Source of the DNA: Piper betle
Lineage: Eukaryota; Streptophyta; Magnoliopsida; Piperales; Piperaceae
Direction: 5' to 3'
Assembly (NCBI GenBank): GCA_033002965.1
Contig: JAURVB010001822.1
Location: 1-64,000 of the forward strand
Length of the DNA: 64,000 nucleotides
In this document: positions 48,860-61,107 of the stretch, piece by piece
How the letters are laid out: the number at the start of each line of letters is the position of its first letter
Numbering within the stretch: the first letter of the stretch is position 1
Made by a program: the position numbers and the translations under genes
The notes under the pieces: model-generated
Databases searched by the model: none
Told to the model about the DNA's origin: nothing
Seen by the model: the letters and a program-made list of their open reading frames with translations, nothing else

Positions 48860-51800
48860 ATGGGCCACGTCAACATTCCGGCGTCCGGCAAGCGCGGCGG
48901 CAGCGGCGGCGGACAGCGGCAATGGCGGCTCCTGGATCTGGTCACCGCCGCCCTCTTCCTCGCCGTCTTCGTCTTCTTCGCCCTCGTATTTACCCCGCTC
49001 GGCGATCCCCTCGCCGCCGCCGGCCGTCGAGACCTCGCCCTCGCCGGAGGAGGTGGCGGCGCAGACCCCCGACATCGGCTCCGGATCGTCGCGATGGCGG
49101 ACGGCGGCGAGGCGGTGCCGCCGCTGGATTTTTGCCCGGCGGAGGCCGTCGACCACATGCCGTGCGAGGATCCCCGCCGAAGCAGCCAGCTTAGCCGGGA
49201 GATGAACTTCTACAGGGAGCGGCACTGCCCCTCTCCGGAGGAGGCGCCGCTCTGCCTTGTGCCACCGCCGGAAGGGTACCAGATCCCCGTGCGATGGCCG
49301 GAGAGCTTGCATAAGGTTTGAGATCTGTCTTTGGTTTGTTAGATTAGTAGTTTATTGTTGATTATAGCTCGAATTGTTGATTTTTATGTACTAGTTATAT
49401 TTCGTTGAGTGAAAGTTCCGATTTTTATGTTGTATTTGTTGATGTTCATTCGACTGGTCATGAAGATGCTCGGTAAATTTGTTTATTCTGGAGATTGATG
49501 TTTATTGGTTTGTAAATGTACAAAGATTACATATTTGAAATTATTAGATGTGTTTAATTACTATTAGTGCATTGGAGGAACGTTTGAAGTTACTTGTTTG
49601 ATTTTATTATTTGGCTGAATTGATTGGCGCATGGTATTGCATATTTATGGGTGCTATAATTTTTTGTTCATTTAGTGCCTTATGACTTGAGGATAATTGA
49701 AGTGATGGATTTAGTTGGGAGAGGTTTATGTTTGATTTGATGCATTACTCTGAGCACAGTTTTATTAGTTTACCTGGAGATATATCGGTGATGAATTTTT
49801 TGCTAGCCAATGATGAGTCAGCATGTTGGATTTTTTTTTTTTGAAGTGATGATCTTAGTGGTTTTGTGATTGCATCATCTTTCACCAAACTCGAGAGGGT
49901 TGTAGTTAGAGGAATTGAGTTATTGCTAGTTTATCTTTACAATTAAAGTCTCTTCCTGCTCGTTCGATCTTCCTCCCAATATTTTAATGACAATGCTCTT
50001 TTTGACTGGCAGATATGGCATAGCAACATGCCTCATAACAAAATTGCAGAAAGGAAAGGCCACCAAGGGTGGATGAAAGAAGAAGGTCCTCACTGGACTT
50101 TTCCAGGGGCGGCACTATGTTTCCTGATGGAGCCGTTCAGTATATTGAGAAACTGGGACAATACATACCATTCAGTGGAGGCGTTTTAAGGACAGCCCTT
50201 GATATGGGGTGTGGGGTACTAATACAAGTCCTCATCTCACATTTGCATTTTCCTACATAGTTGTATATCAAGTAATGGTATATATTTCCATCTGCAGGTT
50301 GCCAGTTTTGGAGGATACATGTTGCACGAAGGTATATTGACACTGTCATTTGCACCTAGAGATTCACACAAGGCTCAAATTCAATTTGCCTTAGAAAGGG
50401 GCATACCAGCTTTTGTGGCTATGCTAGGAACTCGCCGGCTCCCATTTCCTGCTCAATCCTTTGATTTAGTCCATTGCTCTCGTTGTCTGATCCCTTATAC
50501 TGCCTACAGTGAGCTCTCTTTCTGTACTCTGCTGTCTGCATCCCTCTCTTTCTATTTTTTCTGGGAAGATACTTATCAGATTTCCTTCTTGCATTGCAGA
50601 TGGGACATATTTTGTTGAAGTGGATAGGGTACTTCGTCCAGGTGGGTATTTTGTAATCTCTGGTCCGCCAGTACAGTGGCCAAAGCAGGACAAGGAATGG
50701 GTTGATCTTCAGTCTTTGGCAAGTGCCCTGTGTTATGAGCTAATTGTTGTAGATGGGAACACAGTAATTTGGAAGAAGCCTTCAGCTGGTTCATGTTTTC
50801 CCAAACAGAATGAATTTGGCCTTGATCAATGTAGTGACTCTGATAATCCAAGTTATGCATGGTAACGGTTGATGCTTGATTCTGAAATCTTCGCAGCTTT
50901 TATCTACTGTTTGTTAGCTGTAATAAACATACTCAAGCTGTAACTTGAGTCTTTTGCAGGTACACCAACTTGAAGAATTGTGTGAGTAAGATATCATCCT
51001 TAAGGGAAGAGAATGCTGTTGGCTCCATTCCTAACTGGCCAGAGAGACTCATTCAGCCTCCAGCAAGCGTCTCCCTTATGAAGAATGGGATTGATGTATT
51101 TGAAGCAGATACACGTCGTTGGACACGGCGGGTGGCATACTATAAAAATACGCTTAAGTTAAAGCTGGGGACAACAGCTGTACGCAATATAATGGATATG
51201 AATGCCTTCTTTGGAGGTTTTGCTGCTGCCTTGTCAGCTGATCCTGTCTGGGTCATGAACGTGGTTCCAGCTCATAAATTTTCTACTCTTGGTGCAATTT
51301 ATGATAGAGGCTTGGTTGGTGTTTACCATGATTGGTGAGTTCATGCTGATATCCTAATTCTTGATATTTGTAGGTTACTTTTCATAGCATTTACCGTACT
51401 TTGGTTCTTCAATATTGCACCAACGTCTTCAAAATTTTAGAGTTTTATAGCATTTACATTCGGTTATGTTGGTTGTTGACAGGTGTGAACCTTTCTCAAC
51501 CTATCCCAGAACATATGATTTCATTCATGTGGATGCAATTGATTTCTTAATTGAAGGTTCAAGTTCAAGGAAGCAGAGGTATTTTCCTTCATTATGATTA
51601 AAGCAAACATTTGGCTGTGTGTTTTGTCCTGTTTCTTTTGTTAGTGATTTATATATTTTCGTTGTGTATTTACACAGTACTTGGTTTATTTTTAAGACAT
51701 CTAGATTGCATAGTCATGTACTTCATGAGGCCTCTATTACGTAAAAGTCGGCGTGCCCATAAATATATGAAGGAATCGGTCTCTTTAAAGCACATCCAAA

Positions 51801-52310
51801 CGACTTCCATCACCTTTATAAAAAAATGTCCCTAAATTATGACTTTTTATAATGAGTGACTTGGAAGTTTTTATATTCACTGACATATTTGGAAGTGGCA
51901 AGGAGTTGGAATCAAATTGATATAAGAATCAAATTGCACAAAACGTGAATTAATTTCACCTCAAAATACTCATGGGTTGTAGGAACATTTCCACAGTTAT
52001 GTGGATTGGAACTCATTGTCAATTTCTGTATTGAACTCAAATGCTAATTGAATTCTCTGATGTATAGAATTTTTCCTGTAGATGTCACCTTGTGGATGTG
52101 ATGGTGGAGGTGGATAGAATCTTGCGCCCAGAAGGAACAGTTCTCATTAGAGGTACACCTGAAGTCATAAACAAAGTCAGCAGAATTGCACAGGCTTTGC
52201 GGTGGGACGTAAGTATTCATGATTCAGAACGTGAATCTGTTGGGAGGGAAAAATTCTTGTTGCCATTAAGAAACTTCATGTGTTACAATCAGCCTCCCAT
52301 TAAAGCATAA
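48860..52310 (+). CDS. PMT13: Golgi S-adenosylmethionine-dependent methyltransferase, PMT13/QUA3 type
   Basis: QUA3-type proteins are type II Golgi membrane enzymes thought to methylate homogalacturonan pectin. Seven exons: 48860-49315, 50013-50215, 50298-50508, 50600-50861, 50960-51334, 51483-51578 and 52082-52310; about 610 residues once one base is restored. The N-terminus has a short basic cytosolic tail and a membrane segment ([20 protein letters not shown]). Family blocks follow: [34 protein letters not shown], the SAM-binding [63 protein letters not shown], and in the second half [36 protein letters not shown] and [14 protein letters not shown]. At 50106-50109 a G4 run interrupts [12 protein letters not shown]; one more G would restore it. 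All other exon phases agree. It converges on the rhomboid gene. Confidence 0.92.
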
Positions 52311-52840
52311 TTTATCTTCAGTTTTGCTCTTTTTCTCCCTCCTTCCACACCTTGTAAATGAAGATTTACTATTACACTATTGTTAATGACTCAAACTATC
52401 CGCTCTATAAGCCAGAGCGGCTACTGTGCAATTGGGAGAATATCTGCTTTTTCTTGCTGCTGTACGATTATTTTCGTCCCACTGTAGGATCTTCTTTGTT
52501 TTTTCGTTTGTTTACAGACTTTTAGCCTATAAATTGTGCATTAAATTGCCACTAATGTCTCGAATATAATTTTAAAAACCACATGTACAAAATAATTGAA
52601 CAAAAGCACAGGTTCAAAATTAAAAAATAAAACTGTGCAAAGCGCAGTTTTGTATATATATATATATATTAACATAACAAAGTTGTATTGACAAGTACCC
52701 ACACGACTACAAAAATAATAATATAATCCCTGAAATACAAACATCACAATTTGTAGCATACGCATAAGAAGATCGATCTGTGATCCATTCTGTTTTTCTC
52801 TTCTATCTGATAAACAAATGTGGCGAATAGAGTGCATCTG
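52311..52840. other. Convergent 3' gap
   Basis: 530 bases between two genes pointing at each other, mostly their 3' untranslated regions. A TA microsatellite lies at about 52652-52668. Confidence 0.5.
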
Positions 52841-54891
52841 TCAGACATCACAATTCCATCTTGATGTAGGAACACAGCTTAGGTAGTGACACCAATGGCA
52901 CTTATCATTTCCATTCACCCCTCGAAACAACATCACCAAGCCCACGGCATATCTGCAAAATTAATAGTAATAGTTTATGCATTTTGCAGAGCGTAAGAAC
53001 CGTCCATTTTGAGAGGGAAAAAATCATGTCTGATAGAACTTACCCAACAACGAGCAAGACGAAAGCGACAAACCATAGTACATACTGATAAGCCTTGTAC
53101 TTCGATTTAAACCTGCCAGTCGGAGGAAGATTGTGACCGCGTTCTACCCATCCGAATTGGGGGCGTAACAATAGCACAAATCCAAGTAAAAAGCCACTCA
53201 AAAACCCTCCAATATGCGCAAAGTTATCAACATGGGGCAAAATTCCCACGGCCAAGTTGACAACAATTATGAAGATCAAAGTAATTAAAGCTGCGGCCTG
53301 ATAACATAAGATTCAATTTGTTGGAAAATTCTACGTAAAATGGTGAAAAATAAAAAAATGAATAAGCTTATTACCTTGTTGGAGTAGATGCTCCAGTTTG
53401 TAATGAGCTCTGATAACATTGCTCCTAAAAGTCCAAAGAGGGCGCCCGAAGCACCAACAGATATACTGTTTTTCATGAATAGTACAGACAGAATACTACC
53501 CCCGAATCCTGATAATAGATAGATTATCCCGATCCGTACTGCATCCAGACAACAATGCCAAATCACTATAGCATAAGAATATATAAACATTTCGACCAAA
53601 ATTTCTCAATGTCACACTTTGTGAAATATTGGAGCTGAAAACTGGTTTTGTCTTTTGCATAAAAGATGCCCTTCAACACATGGAACTGATTAAAGAAAAC
53701 AAGTCCTATTCATATAAAAGCTTACCGAAACCAAACTGTTGCTCAAGGCGGATTCCAATGAAGACTAAGCTTAGCATATTAGCAATAAGGTGGATCTACA
53801 CCGGCGTGCAACCATATACAAGACACAAGCCTCCATCCTTCATTTCCATGTATAACTTTGTCACGGACAAGACCTCCCAACTTCTGCAAGCTGCATATGG
53901 ACAATCTCAAACTTTCTGCTCAAAGTAACATAAAAAATAAAGAAAAAAAATCACCCCAAGTCTAATCTTCAAAATAAGCAATTCCATGTTTCTATTTATC
54001 ATTTGACAGATCCAACAAATGAACTTTCCACAAAATTTCTAAGGGTTCTGCTCTCGTTATCAAATAATATTCGGGATTTATTGGCACTTAATACACATTT
54101 TATTTAAATACAACCGCATCATTGAGTATAACATCCAATTACCACAAATCCCAACTCCCAAAGCAAAATCACACCGAAATGTAACACAAGCAATGAAACC
54201 CTTATGTTAGGGTATCACAGCAGCAATTGCACTCCTAACCTGTCTTACCACCAAAACTATATGGAATTCACACTCCCCTTCCATTAAATCTCCTCAAAAT
54301 CAAACAAATAATCAAAAACCATCCTCCACAACTCAACTCCTAAAGCAGCAACCATTACCATCACCAAACTCAAAATCCAACAAAAGGTCAAAATCAAGAA
54401 AAGGATATAAACCATTCTATCCAATCACCGCCCATAATCCACAAACAATCAAACATCAATCTCAAAACACAAATATTTACCGTGAACAAACTCAAAATTC
54501 AACATTAAAAAAATCAAACAAAGATTCCACAGATTATCAATAAATCTTGCTTAAAGCACTAATCTTTACCATTTAAAAAACTCAAAAATCAAAATCCAAC
54601 AAAGATCAAACGAAACTCACGTCTCCGAGGATGGGCCGAAGAGGGGTTCTCCCGGAGCGGCTGGAAGGAGAATCTACCGAGGAACCTGGCCACGCACTGG
54701 CCGAGCAAGGGGTTGTGCTTCTTTGGGCAGTCGTTGACGAACATGGCGATGATGAACATGGCGACGTTGACGACAACCACAACGGGCACCAACCACGACG
54801 CCCACTGCTTCTCCGCCTCCGGCTCGTACGAATACGGCGGCGACACCCGGCCCTTGCCGCCGGCCCGGTACGCCGGATCGCCGCCAGCCAT
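52841..54891 (-). CDS. RBL: Rhomboid-like intramembrane serine protease
   Basis: Rhomboids cut substrates within membranes using a Ser-His dyad; plant relatives sit mainly in the Golgi and plastid. Five exons: 54621-54891, 53726-53890, 53375-53538, 53044-53297 and 52841-52952; about 321 residues if two indels are corrected. Visible parts are the first helix ([20 protein letters not shown]) with CPKKHNP, then [33 protein letters not shown], the catalytic serine in [15 protein letters not shown], and the catalytic histidine in [16 protein letters not shown]. The tail ends [19 protein letters not shown], a Cys/Trp-rich end as in RBL1/RBL2 relatives. Exon 1 is one base short in a C4 run (plus-strand GGGG 54643-54646) just before LFGPSSET. 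Exon 2 has one extra base near 53797 between HAGV and IHLIAN. The start ATG precedes the MAGGDPAYR cytosolic tail. Confidence 0.88.
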
Positions 54892-57420
54892 GGTCGGAGC
54901 TCGGCGGCGGCGGTTGGCGGGGAGGAGGGGTTGAGGGTGGGGGAGCGGTGTCGGTGGGGTATTTTAACAGCCGGGCGGGAGGCGGCCTACCATTAGGTGG
55001 GGGTTTTTATTTATTTATGGCTAATGATTTTTTTGGTATTAAAATCGATATTTTTAGTGTTTTTATGACGCAAAAAGATTATCTATGTGACTTTATCACA
55101 AATACGACCTAAATTTTATAAAACTAAATAAAAAAATAGAACACCTTTCTACCCCTCTTGCATCCGCGGCTCGAACCACCTTGGCCGCCATTCACGTCGA
55201 CAGAAGCCCAACTCAAGCAACCGGTCGTAGTCGAAACCTAGCTTTTGGCCACTTTTTTATATGATTGTGCCAACCAAGTTTGGCCGTGTAAGCTAGATAT
55301 AACCGTTCCCCAACCAGCTATGGTTGCACGGCTAGATTTGGCTATATTTGACAGCCTAGTGGTTAGCTTTGGCGGGTGGACCAAATTTAAATAGCATGAC
55401 TAGATGGTTTCAATCAGGGTTGTTTGAAAAGATGCTTAGGTTTTTTTCTAAAAAATATTAAATCTTGGTCATTCTTATAATTGGATGGCCCACGCCAAAC
55501 TTTGGGGCGTAAAATTTATTTTTTGGCCCCTCGCTGAGACAATTGAGACTCTTTTATATTATAATATAATTACACAAAAATTATTACAATTATTAATTAC
55601 TTCTCTAAGAAATATCATTAAAAAAATTTCCATTGAAAAAACCTAAAATTATGTTTTTTCCTCCTTTCTTCTTGTTGTATTAAAAAGTTGGATTTTTTAA
55701 ACTTTTGTGCTGTCATTTTTAAAAATTGGGGTTGATTATGACACACAATAAAATTTATCAATTTTCAATATTTATTTAATTAATAATTTTTATTCCTAAA
55801 AATTCTTTATTTATTACTGATTATGGCCCACAAAAATTTTATGAATTCATAAAGGATAAAGTTAGATATATGCAAAATTGTATGTAAAAGGATTTGTTTA
55901 TGATAAAAATACATGACAATTGACTTAAATCGTCTATTAATTGATTTAAATTGTCGTTATGAAAAATGATGTCATGTATCTTCTGCCAGATCACATCGTT
56001 TCATAAATCTTTTTTTGTTAAAAACCTCTTCTCTTAGAGACACTAATAAAAATGTATTTATTTGTATTATGTACTCAAATGTTCTAGTATTAATATGATT
56101 TGTATTGCATGCTCCTACAAAGTTTAAAACTATTTACAATTAGGTTATGTCATTCTCACTTCATGAATATTTGCCATATTAAAGGTTTTTTTGTTGATCT
56201 TGAATGTGATTGTGTTATGGACGTAGTTAGACGCCAAATGATCGTATAATGTTCATTAATAAATTGTTTGTTAGGGGAATATATGATTTAAATATGTGAC
56301 TTGTGAGTCTATATATGGTGGTGCTGGTACCCTACCCACCAAACTGATCTTGACTCCTCACCAGTTTTTATAGGTTTTGCTTGATATGGCAACAAACAAT
56401 GAACAACTATCAAAATTGCTAATATGTAATATATGCTAACATTAGGGCCGCATTGAGCACCCAATTAATGGAAATTATAAATGCCAACCAAACCACTCAT
56501 TCACAACCATCCAAGAAATGGAAAAGGACACAGATATTGACTTCCTCTGTGAACCCAAGTTGGCTTAATTTTATGGAACAAGTTGCTTGTTATGAGAGGG
56601 AAAAAACAAACAAGAATAGTTTAGGGATGAAAAAAGGGTTTGACATAGCATGGGTAGCTTGACATTTTGCCAATTTTCAGAACATGAAACCTTCCATCTT
56701 CGAGAAAGTCCAGCCATGTTTACTTTTCTTAAGGCCATCATTTTCTTATGAGCATACGCAACCGTGTCACCAACTTTAGTACTCGCTTTGGTTTTTTATG
56801 CACTTTTAGTGCAATTAGGTGTTTGGAGTCGTTGAACATGAGTGAAAAAGAGGGTAAGAAGTGAGGAATGATTGGGTCTGGAAGATTGTGGTACACGGCC
56901 AGCAGGAGCTTGATGTTAACAAGGAAATATTTCCAGCTACGCACATATGCAGCACCTGTAAAACATTACTTGTGGATGGTCTCTTGTCCACGCTACAATA
57001 TTATTGCACCCAAATGAAGTAATATCTTCCAAGAGCTTATCGAATAAGAGTTAACTAGGAGAAAAGCAAGCGAGAACTGGAGCAGAAGAGAACACAGGTT
57101 TCGTTCAACTTGGATGCATGTTAAATTTTCAAAGGTCATATAAAACCATTTGGCATTAGACGAGCTATGTATACATAAGCAGTACATAACCAATACTCCG
57201 TAACAATGAGAGAAGACAACTCGCTGGAATGTGACGTAAACGAGATATGTTGAATGGCCGGCCTGATGAATGTTATGAGCCATCAATGTGATATAGAAAG
57301 CACAACTTGCAGTTATAGAAAAGATGATACGTGAAGTTTTGAGCATGCTTTTGTTATTAAGTTTAAACCGGCCACATAATTGAAGGGGGCGAAGATCTTG
57401 GTGTTTTTTCTGAAGGAACA
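54892..57420. other. Intergenic stretch
   Basis: The first 150 bases are the GC-rich leader side of the rhomboid gene. The remainder is AT-rich with no gene, RNA gene or transposon I can name. Several open frames of 60-150 codons near 56.4-57.4 kb show no known motif. Confidence 0.45.
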
Positions 57421-59276
57421 TTACCCTGAAAACATTGAGATCCAAAATCGAATATCACAATGAATAAAAGCATAGAATTGTTCACAAAAATCAATGTATT
57501 CAATTGCTGTGTATTTAACACAGTTGAGCAGATGCTTGACCAAACTTTTAATCCTAAATCTTGCAAAAAAGTAGTAGCAAATGGTCACACAAAAGACTGG
57601 CACTCGGCGCTCTCCTCCTCCACCTCCAAGCTTGGGTCCCTTAGGTGCTGCACCTTTGGGCATGCTACCCTTGTTTGAGTTTTCTGGGCCTTGGCGACTA
57701 CTGCTTTCTTGGCCTTCTTTTCATTCTTTGTTTTCTTAATCCTCTCTTTTATTTCTCTGCAAAATATATATTCACTACAACAATTCAGCACCGCTAACAT
57801 AAGGAGAGATGAAAAGAATAGGAGTGACAATGAAATCTCTTACCTCAAAGCAGCTTCGCAGGCAGTATCTCGAACCTCTGCCTTCTCAGCTCTTCTTTTC
57901 TGAATTACTTCCAAGTTAGCTCCTACCATTGACCTAGAGAAGGGCTTCTCGGTTGCACGACGCCTCTTTTTAACCGCTTCAGCATGGATCTCCTGCAACC
58001 ATCCATACAAAGTGAACACAGGTTCTGTAAGCCATATACACATGGTGCAATTACGCAAGAGGGTAGTCCTTTGGCTAAAACCACAGACTACTACTCTCAA
58101 CCACCTCTCACTTCCACACACATATGCTGCATCCACTGGTCTAAGTGTGTGTGGAATGTTGTAACAAATAACATGCCTTATAATCTACCATCCATTTTCA
58201 GACACTAAGCAAAAATTTTAAAAAAACTGCCACAAGGTGAATCACATTAATGTTCAGATGGTCACATACGCACAAACAAAAGTACCCAAACATAACTGTT
58301 GAAAAATCCTCACAGATAGAAAGCGAATTAAAAAAATTCTCACAGTTAACCACCTTCTTGTGCTGCTTCCTGTACATGGCAGTCCATTTGAGCTTTTATG
58401 GCTCTAGCCTGTTGTGGAAGTAGCGCTTACATTTTGAATTAGAAAAGAGAGACCTGAGAAGATAATATTTTAATTACAAAACTCTGAAAACTTTACAAAG
58501 ATAAAAATACACACTTGTATTAAATTACACAAGAAATAAAACCTGGGAATCAGATCTAACAAATCTGAAACCCTTTCCAGGGTATATCTTTGAACCACTA
58601 AAACGACAGAGTTTCGTCCTGAACAAACAAAACTGATGGTCAATTTTTACCCGACATTGGATTTAAAAAAGTAGAATCTCTCATTCCTTACACACTCCAG
58701 ATTAACAAAAGAATGCTCAAAACTTATATCATGCACTATGTTCCACAGTATGTTAGTATGAAGAAAACAAACGATTACTGGCAATTTATTAGAATCACAT
58801 TCATGGATTCACCTTTTAAACAGCAGAACAAACCAGTTAATTTCAGTGTAAATAAGATAATAAACAGCTTTAGATTTTAGCTAATATCTCCAAATTCACA
58901 TACCCACGAGCAAGAATAACACTCTCATTATCGCAAACAATGCATTCCCAGAAGCATTAGAAACAATGCATCCCCATTCCCAACTTTGCCAATCATTATC
59001 TCATTTTACAATAATAAAATTTTACACATCTTGAAAAGTTGCCCACCAGTTCGTTCAATCGTACAAACAAATCAATAAGCTACCGATCCATAATCATTAA
59101 AAACCTCATCAAACGAGTCCACCTCCGTCAACACCCAAAATAATAATCAAAACTTCTCAATTACAAAACTAATTCAACCAAAAAAACAGTAAATAATCAA
59201 ACTTTATAATTAAAAACGGTGATGAACATTTAGTAGAGAAAGTAGAAAGAAGAAAAGATACGTACTTGAGAACCAT
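57421..59276 (-). pseudogene. RPL24: Ribosomal protein eL24 (RPL24), decayed copy
   Basis: eL24 is a large-subunit ribosomal protein, also known in plants for a role in translation reinitiation. Exons: 59266-59276, 58543-58618, 58354-58453, 57844-57992 and 57421-57756. They give [82 protein letters not shown] and PKGAAPKGPKLGGGGG, a near-complete match to the family. Lesions: exon 3 is two bases short right after its acceptor; its codon 58396-58398 is TAA where the family has Pro-Ala/Ser-Lys; one A is missing near 57671 before SMPKGAAPKG; and the usual stop after GGGGG plus two basic residues is replaced by CGA, so the frame runs on about 45 codons. Introns are kept, so this is not a retrocopy. 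A repeat sits directly before the ATG. Confidence 0.85.
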
Positions 59277-59282
59277 GGTTGA

Positions 59283-59880
59283 TAGGGCTGGGCATGAGTA
59301 GAGCTAGCTCCCGAGATTTTGTGACCTAGACTCGACTCAGCTCTACTCGAAATAGATTTATTTTATGATCAACTCGATACTTGATCTTGATTGTAAAAAA
59401 TCGACTTGACTCGATTATAATAGATCCGGTTTCAATTTATATCAAATTTAATTTAAAAGAACTCGATTCAGCTTCAAAATTGACTTGATGTCTAATATAA
59501 ATTATTTTATTTTTTTTCTTAAAAAATATATGGATAGTATTACATTAAAAATGGTAATTTGATATAAAAATAATTAAATCTAAACAATCTAGTAGTTATT
59601 ATATGACTATCAATTAAGGACAATATCATTTATATTTTTACAAAAAATAATAATTAAAAATATTGTATTATAAAGAATAAACTAGATCGTAAAACTGTTG
59701 GTGATGAAAACCCAAATAGGACAAATGTTCAACTCAAACTCGTTCATGTTCAACTCAAAACTCAAACTAAAATAACACAACTTGAAACCATACAGCCCAA
59801 AAGTCAAATTGTTTATCAAATAAAGTGAGTTTGAGTTGGATAAAACTTGACTCGATTCGGCTCGTGCTAGGCTAATGGCT
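59283..59880. mobile_element. Repeat inserted between the eL24 promoter and its ATG
   Basis: It starts TAGGGCTGGGCATGAG, a hAT-like end, only six bases upstream of the eL24 start codon. The interior repeats GACTCGA, GCTCG and CTCGATT motifs in an AT-rich background, and it ends near GATTCGGCTCGTGCTA. The right end only partly mirrors the left and no clean target duplication was found, so class and edges are tentative. Confidence 0.5.
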
Positions 59881-59928
59881 CCCTTCCTCTCCCAAATCTG
59901 GTACCAACGCTTCAAACTAAAACTCCAA

Positions 59929-60001
59929 AAACCCTAATTTCTTGGGGTATTAGAATGGACTGGGCTTAGCAGTGAATCTAATATGGGCTTTCGTAGGCCC
60001 A
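59929..60001 (-). promoter_or_regulatory. Ribosomal-protein-type promoter: telo-box plus site II motifs
   Basis: AAACCCTAA (59929-59937) is a telo-box; TGGGCT at 59961-59966 and 59984-59989 and GGCCCA at 59996-60001 are site II elements. This pair is a well-known hallmark of plant ribosomal protein promoters and lies upstream of eL24 in the right direction. It is about 650 bases from the ATG, most of the distance being the inserted repeat. Confidence 0.65.
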
Positions 60002-60425
60002 TAAATAAATAAAGTGCTGCGTGACCCCTCAAATCAAGTTGACTCAAAAACCTAGATATTGCACATAGACATAATTATATTACCTTGTGATCATAAAAAT
60101 ATAATTATTAATATCGTTAAAAAATGAAGGATAATCCTATATATAAAAAAAGAATGTAAGGTTTTAAGGAGTGAATATTTATTTGGTGTGCAAATTGAGA
60201 AAGCACGATTTTTCTAAAAACAATAAATTCGATGACTTATATTGCATAGAGGTGCAAATTAATTGAAATCAATCCAGCTTAACAAGGCTCATCTCTGTGA
60301 TATTTAGTGGTGCTCGTGGCCAAGTTACTTTTATTTAACCCAAATTTGACATATTTGTCATAGAATTTAGGATTTCATGTACAAACGTATACAAGCCTTT
60401 GAGCTAAATTTTTATTAAATCAAAC

Positions 60426-60983
60426 TAAAGGCTTGTTTAGTTGTCCTGAAATTGTAAGAAAAATATACAAAATTTAGAGGTCAAGAACTTTCCTTTTGTT
60501 TGGATGTACAAATTTTACAAAATAATATTTTATTATAAAAAATAAAAGAAATTAGAGAAAATTTTGGGAGGCTCGTGCACGTGGGAAAGACTTTTTCATT
60601 TTCATCTAGCTTTGTTTGATTGACATGAAAGTACACTAAATGAAAAAATCATATGAAATAGAAATGTAATAAGATGAAATGAAACAACAAGAAAATTTTA
60701 AAAATTTCTATTACATATTTGGATAGTAGGAAAATAAGTGAAATAAAATATTTCTTCTCTTGTTTATGTGCACATGCATGTACACGTACCTCTCAATATT
60801 TCTCTTGATTTCTTTTATTTTTTAAAGAAAATATTGTTTTGTAAAATTTTTACATAGATTTATTTTTAACTGAAATTGAAAAAATTTTTGACTGAATTTT
60901 AAAACATCTAAACAGAAAAAAATCTATGACCTCTAGAGTTTATATTTATTTTATGCAATTTTAAGACAATTAAACCGACCCTT
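60426..60983. mobile_element. MITE-like inverted repeat pair A
   Basis: Left arm about 60426-60553, right arm about 60808-60983 (reverse complement). Left reads TAAAGGCTTGTTTAGTTGTC, then TTTAGAGGTCA, then TTTTACAAAATAATATTTT. Read from its own side, right gives CTAAGGGTCGGTTTAATTGT, then CTAGAGGTCA, then TTTTACAAAACAATATTTT. No coding capacity. Confidence 0.65.
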
Positions 60984-61107
60984 AGTTTCCTATTATTTAA
61001 TAAGAGAAATTTTTAAAATTTCCATGCCATTTCATTTTATTACATTTTAATTTCCTATAAAATTAGTTTTTAATTTACACTATTTTCATGTTAACTAAAC
61101 GGACCCT
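60608..61107. mobile_element. MITE-like inverted repeat pair B, interleaved with A
   Basis: Left arm about 60608-60712 (TTTGATTGACATGAAAGTA, AATGTAATAAGATGAAATG), right arm about 61005-61107 as reverse complement (TTTAGTTAACATGAAAATAG, AATGTAATAAAATGAAATGG). The left arm lies inside pair A and the right arm outside it. Confidence 0.6.
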
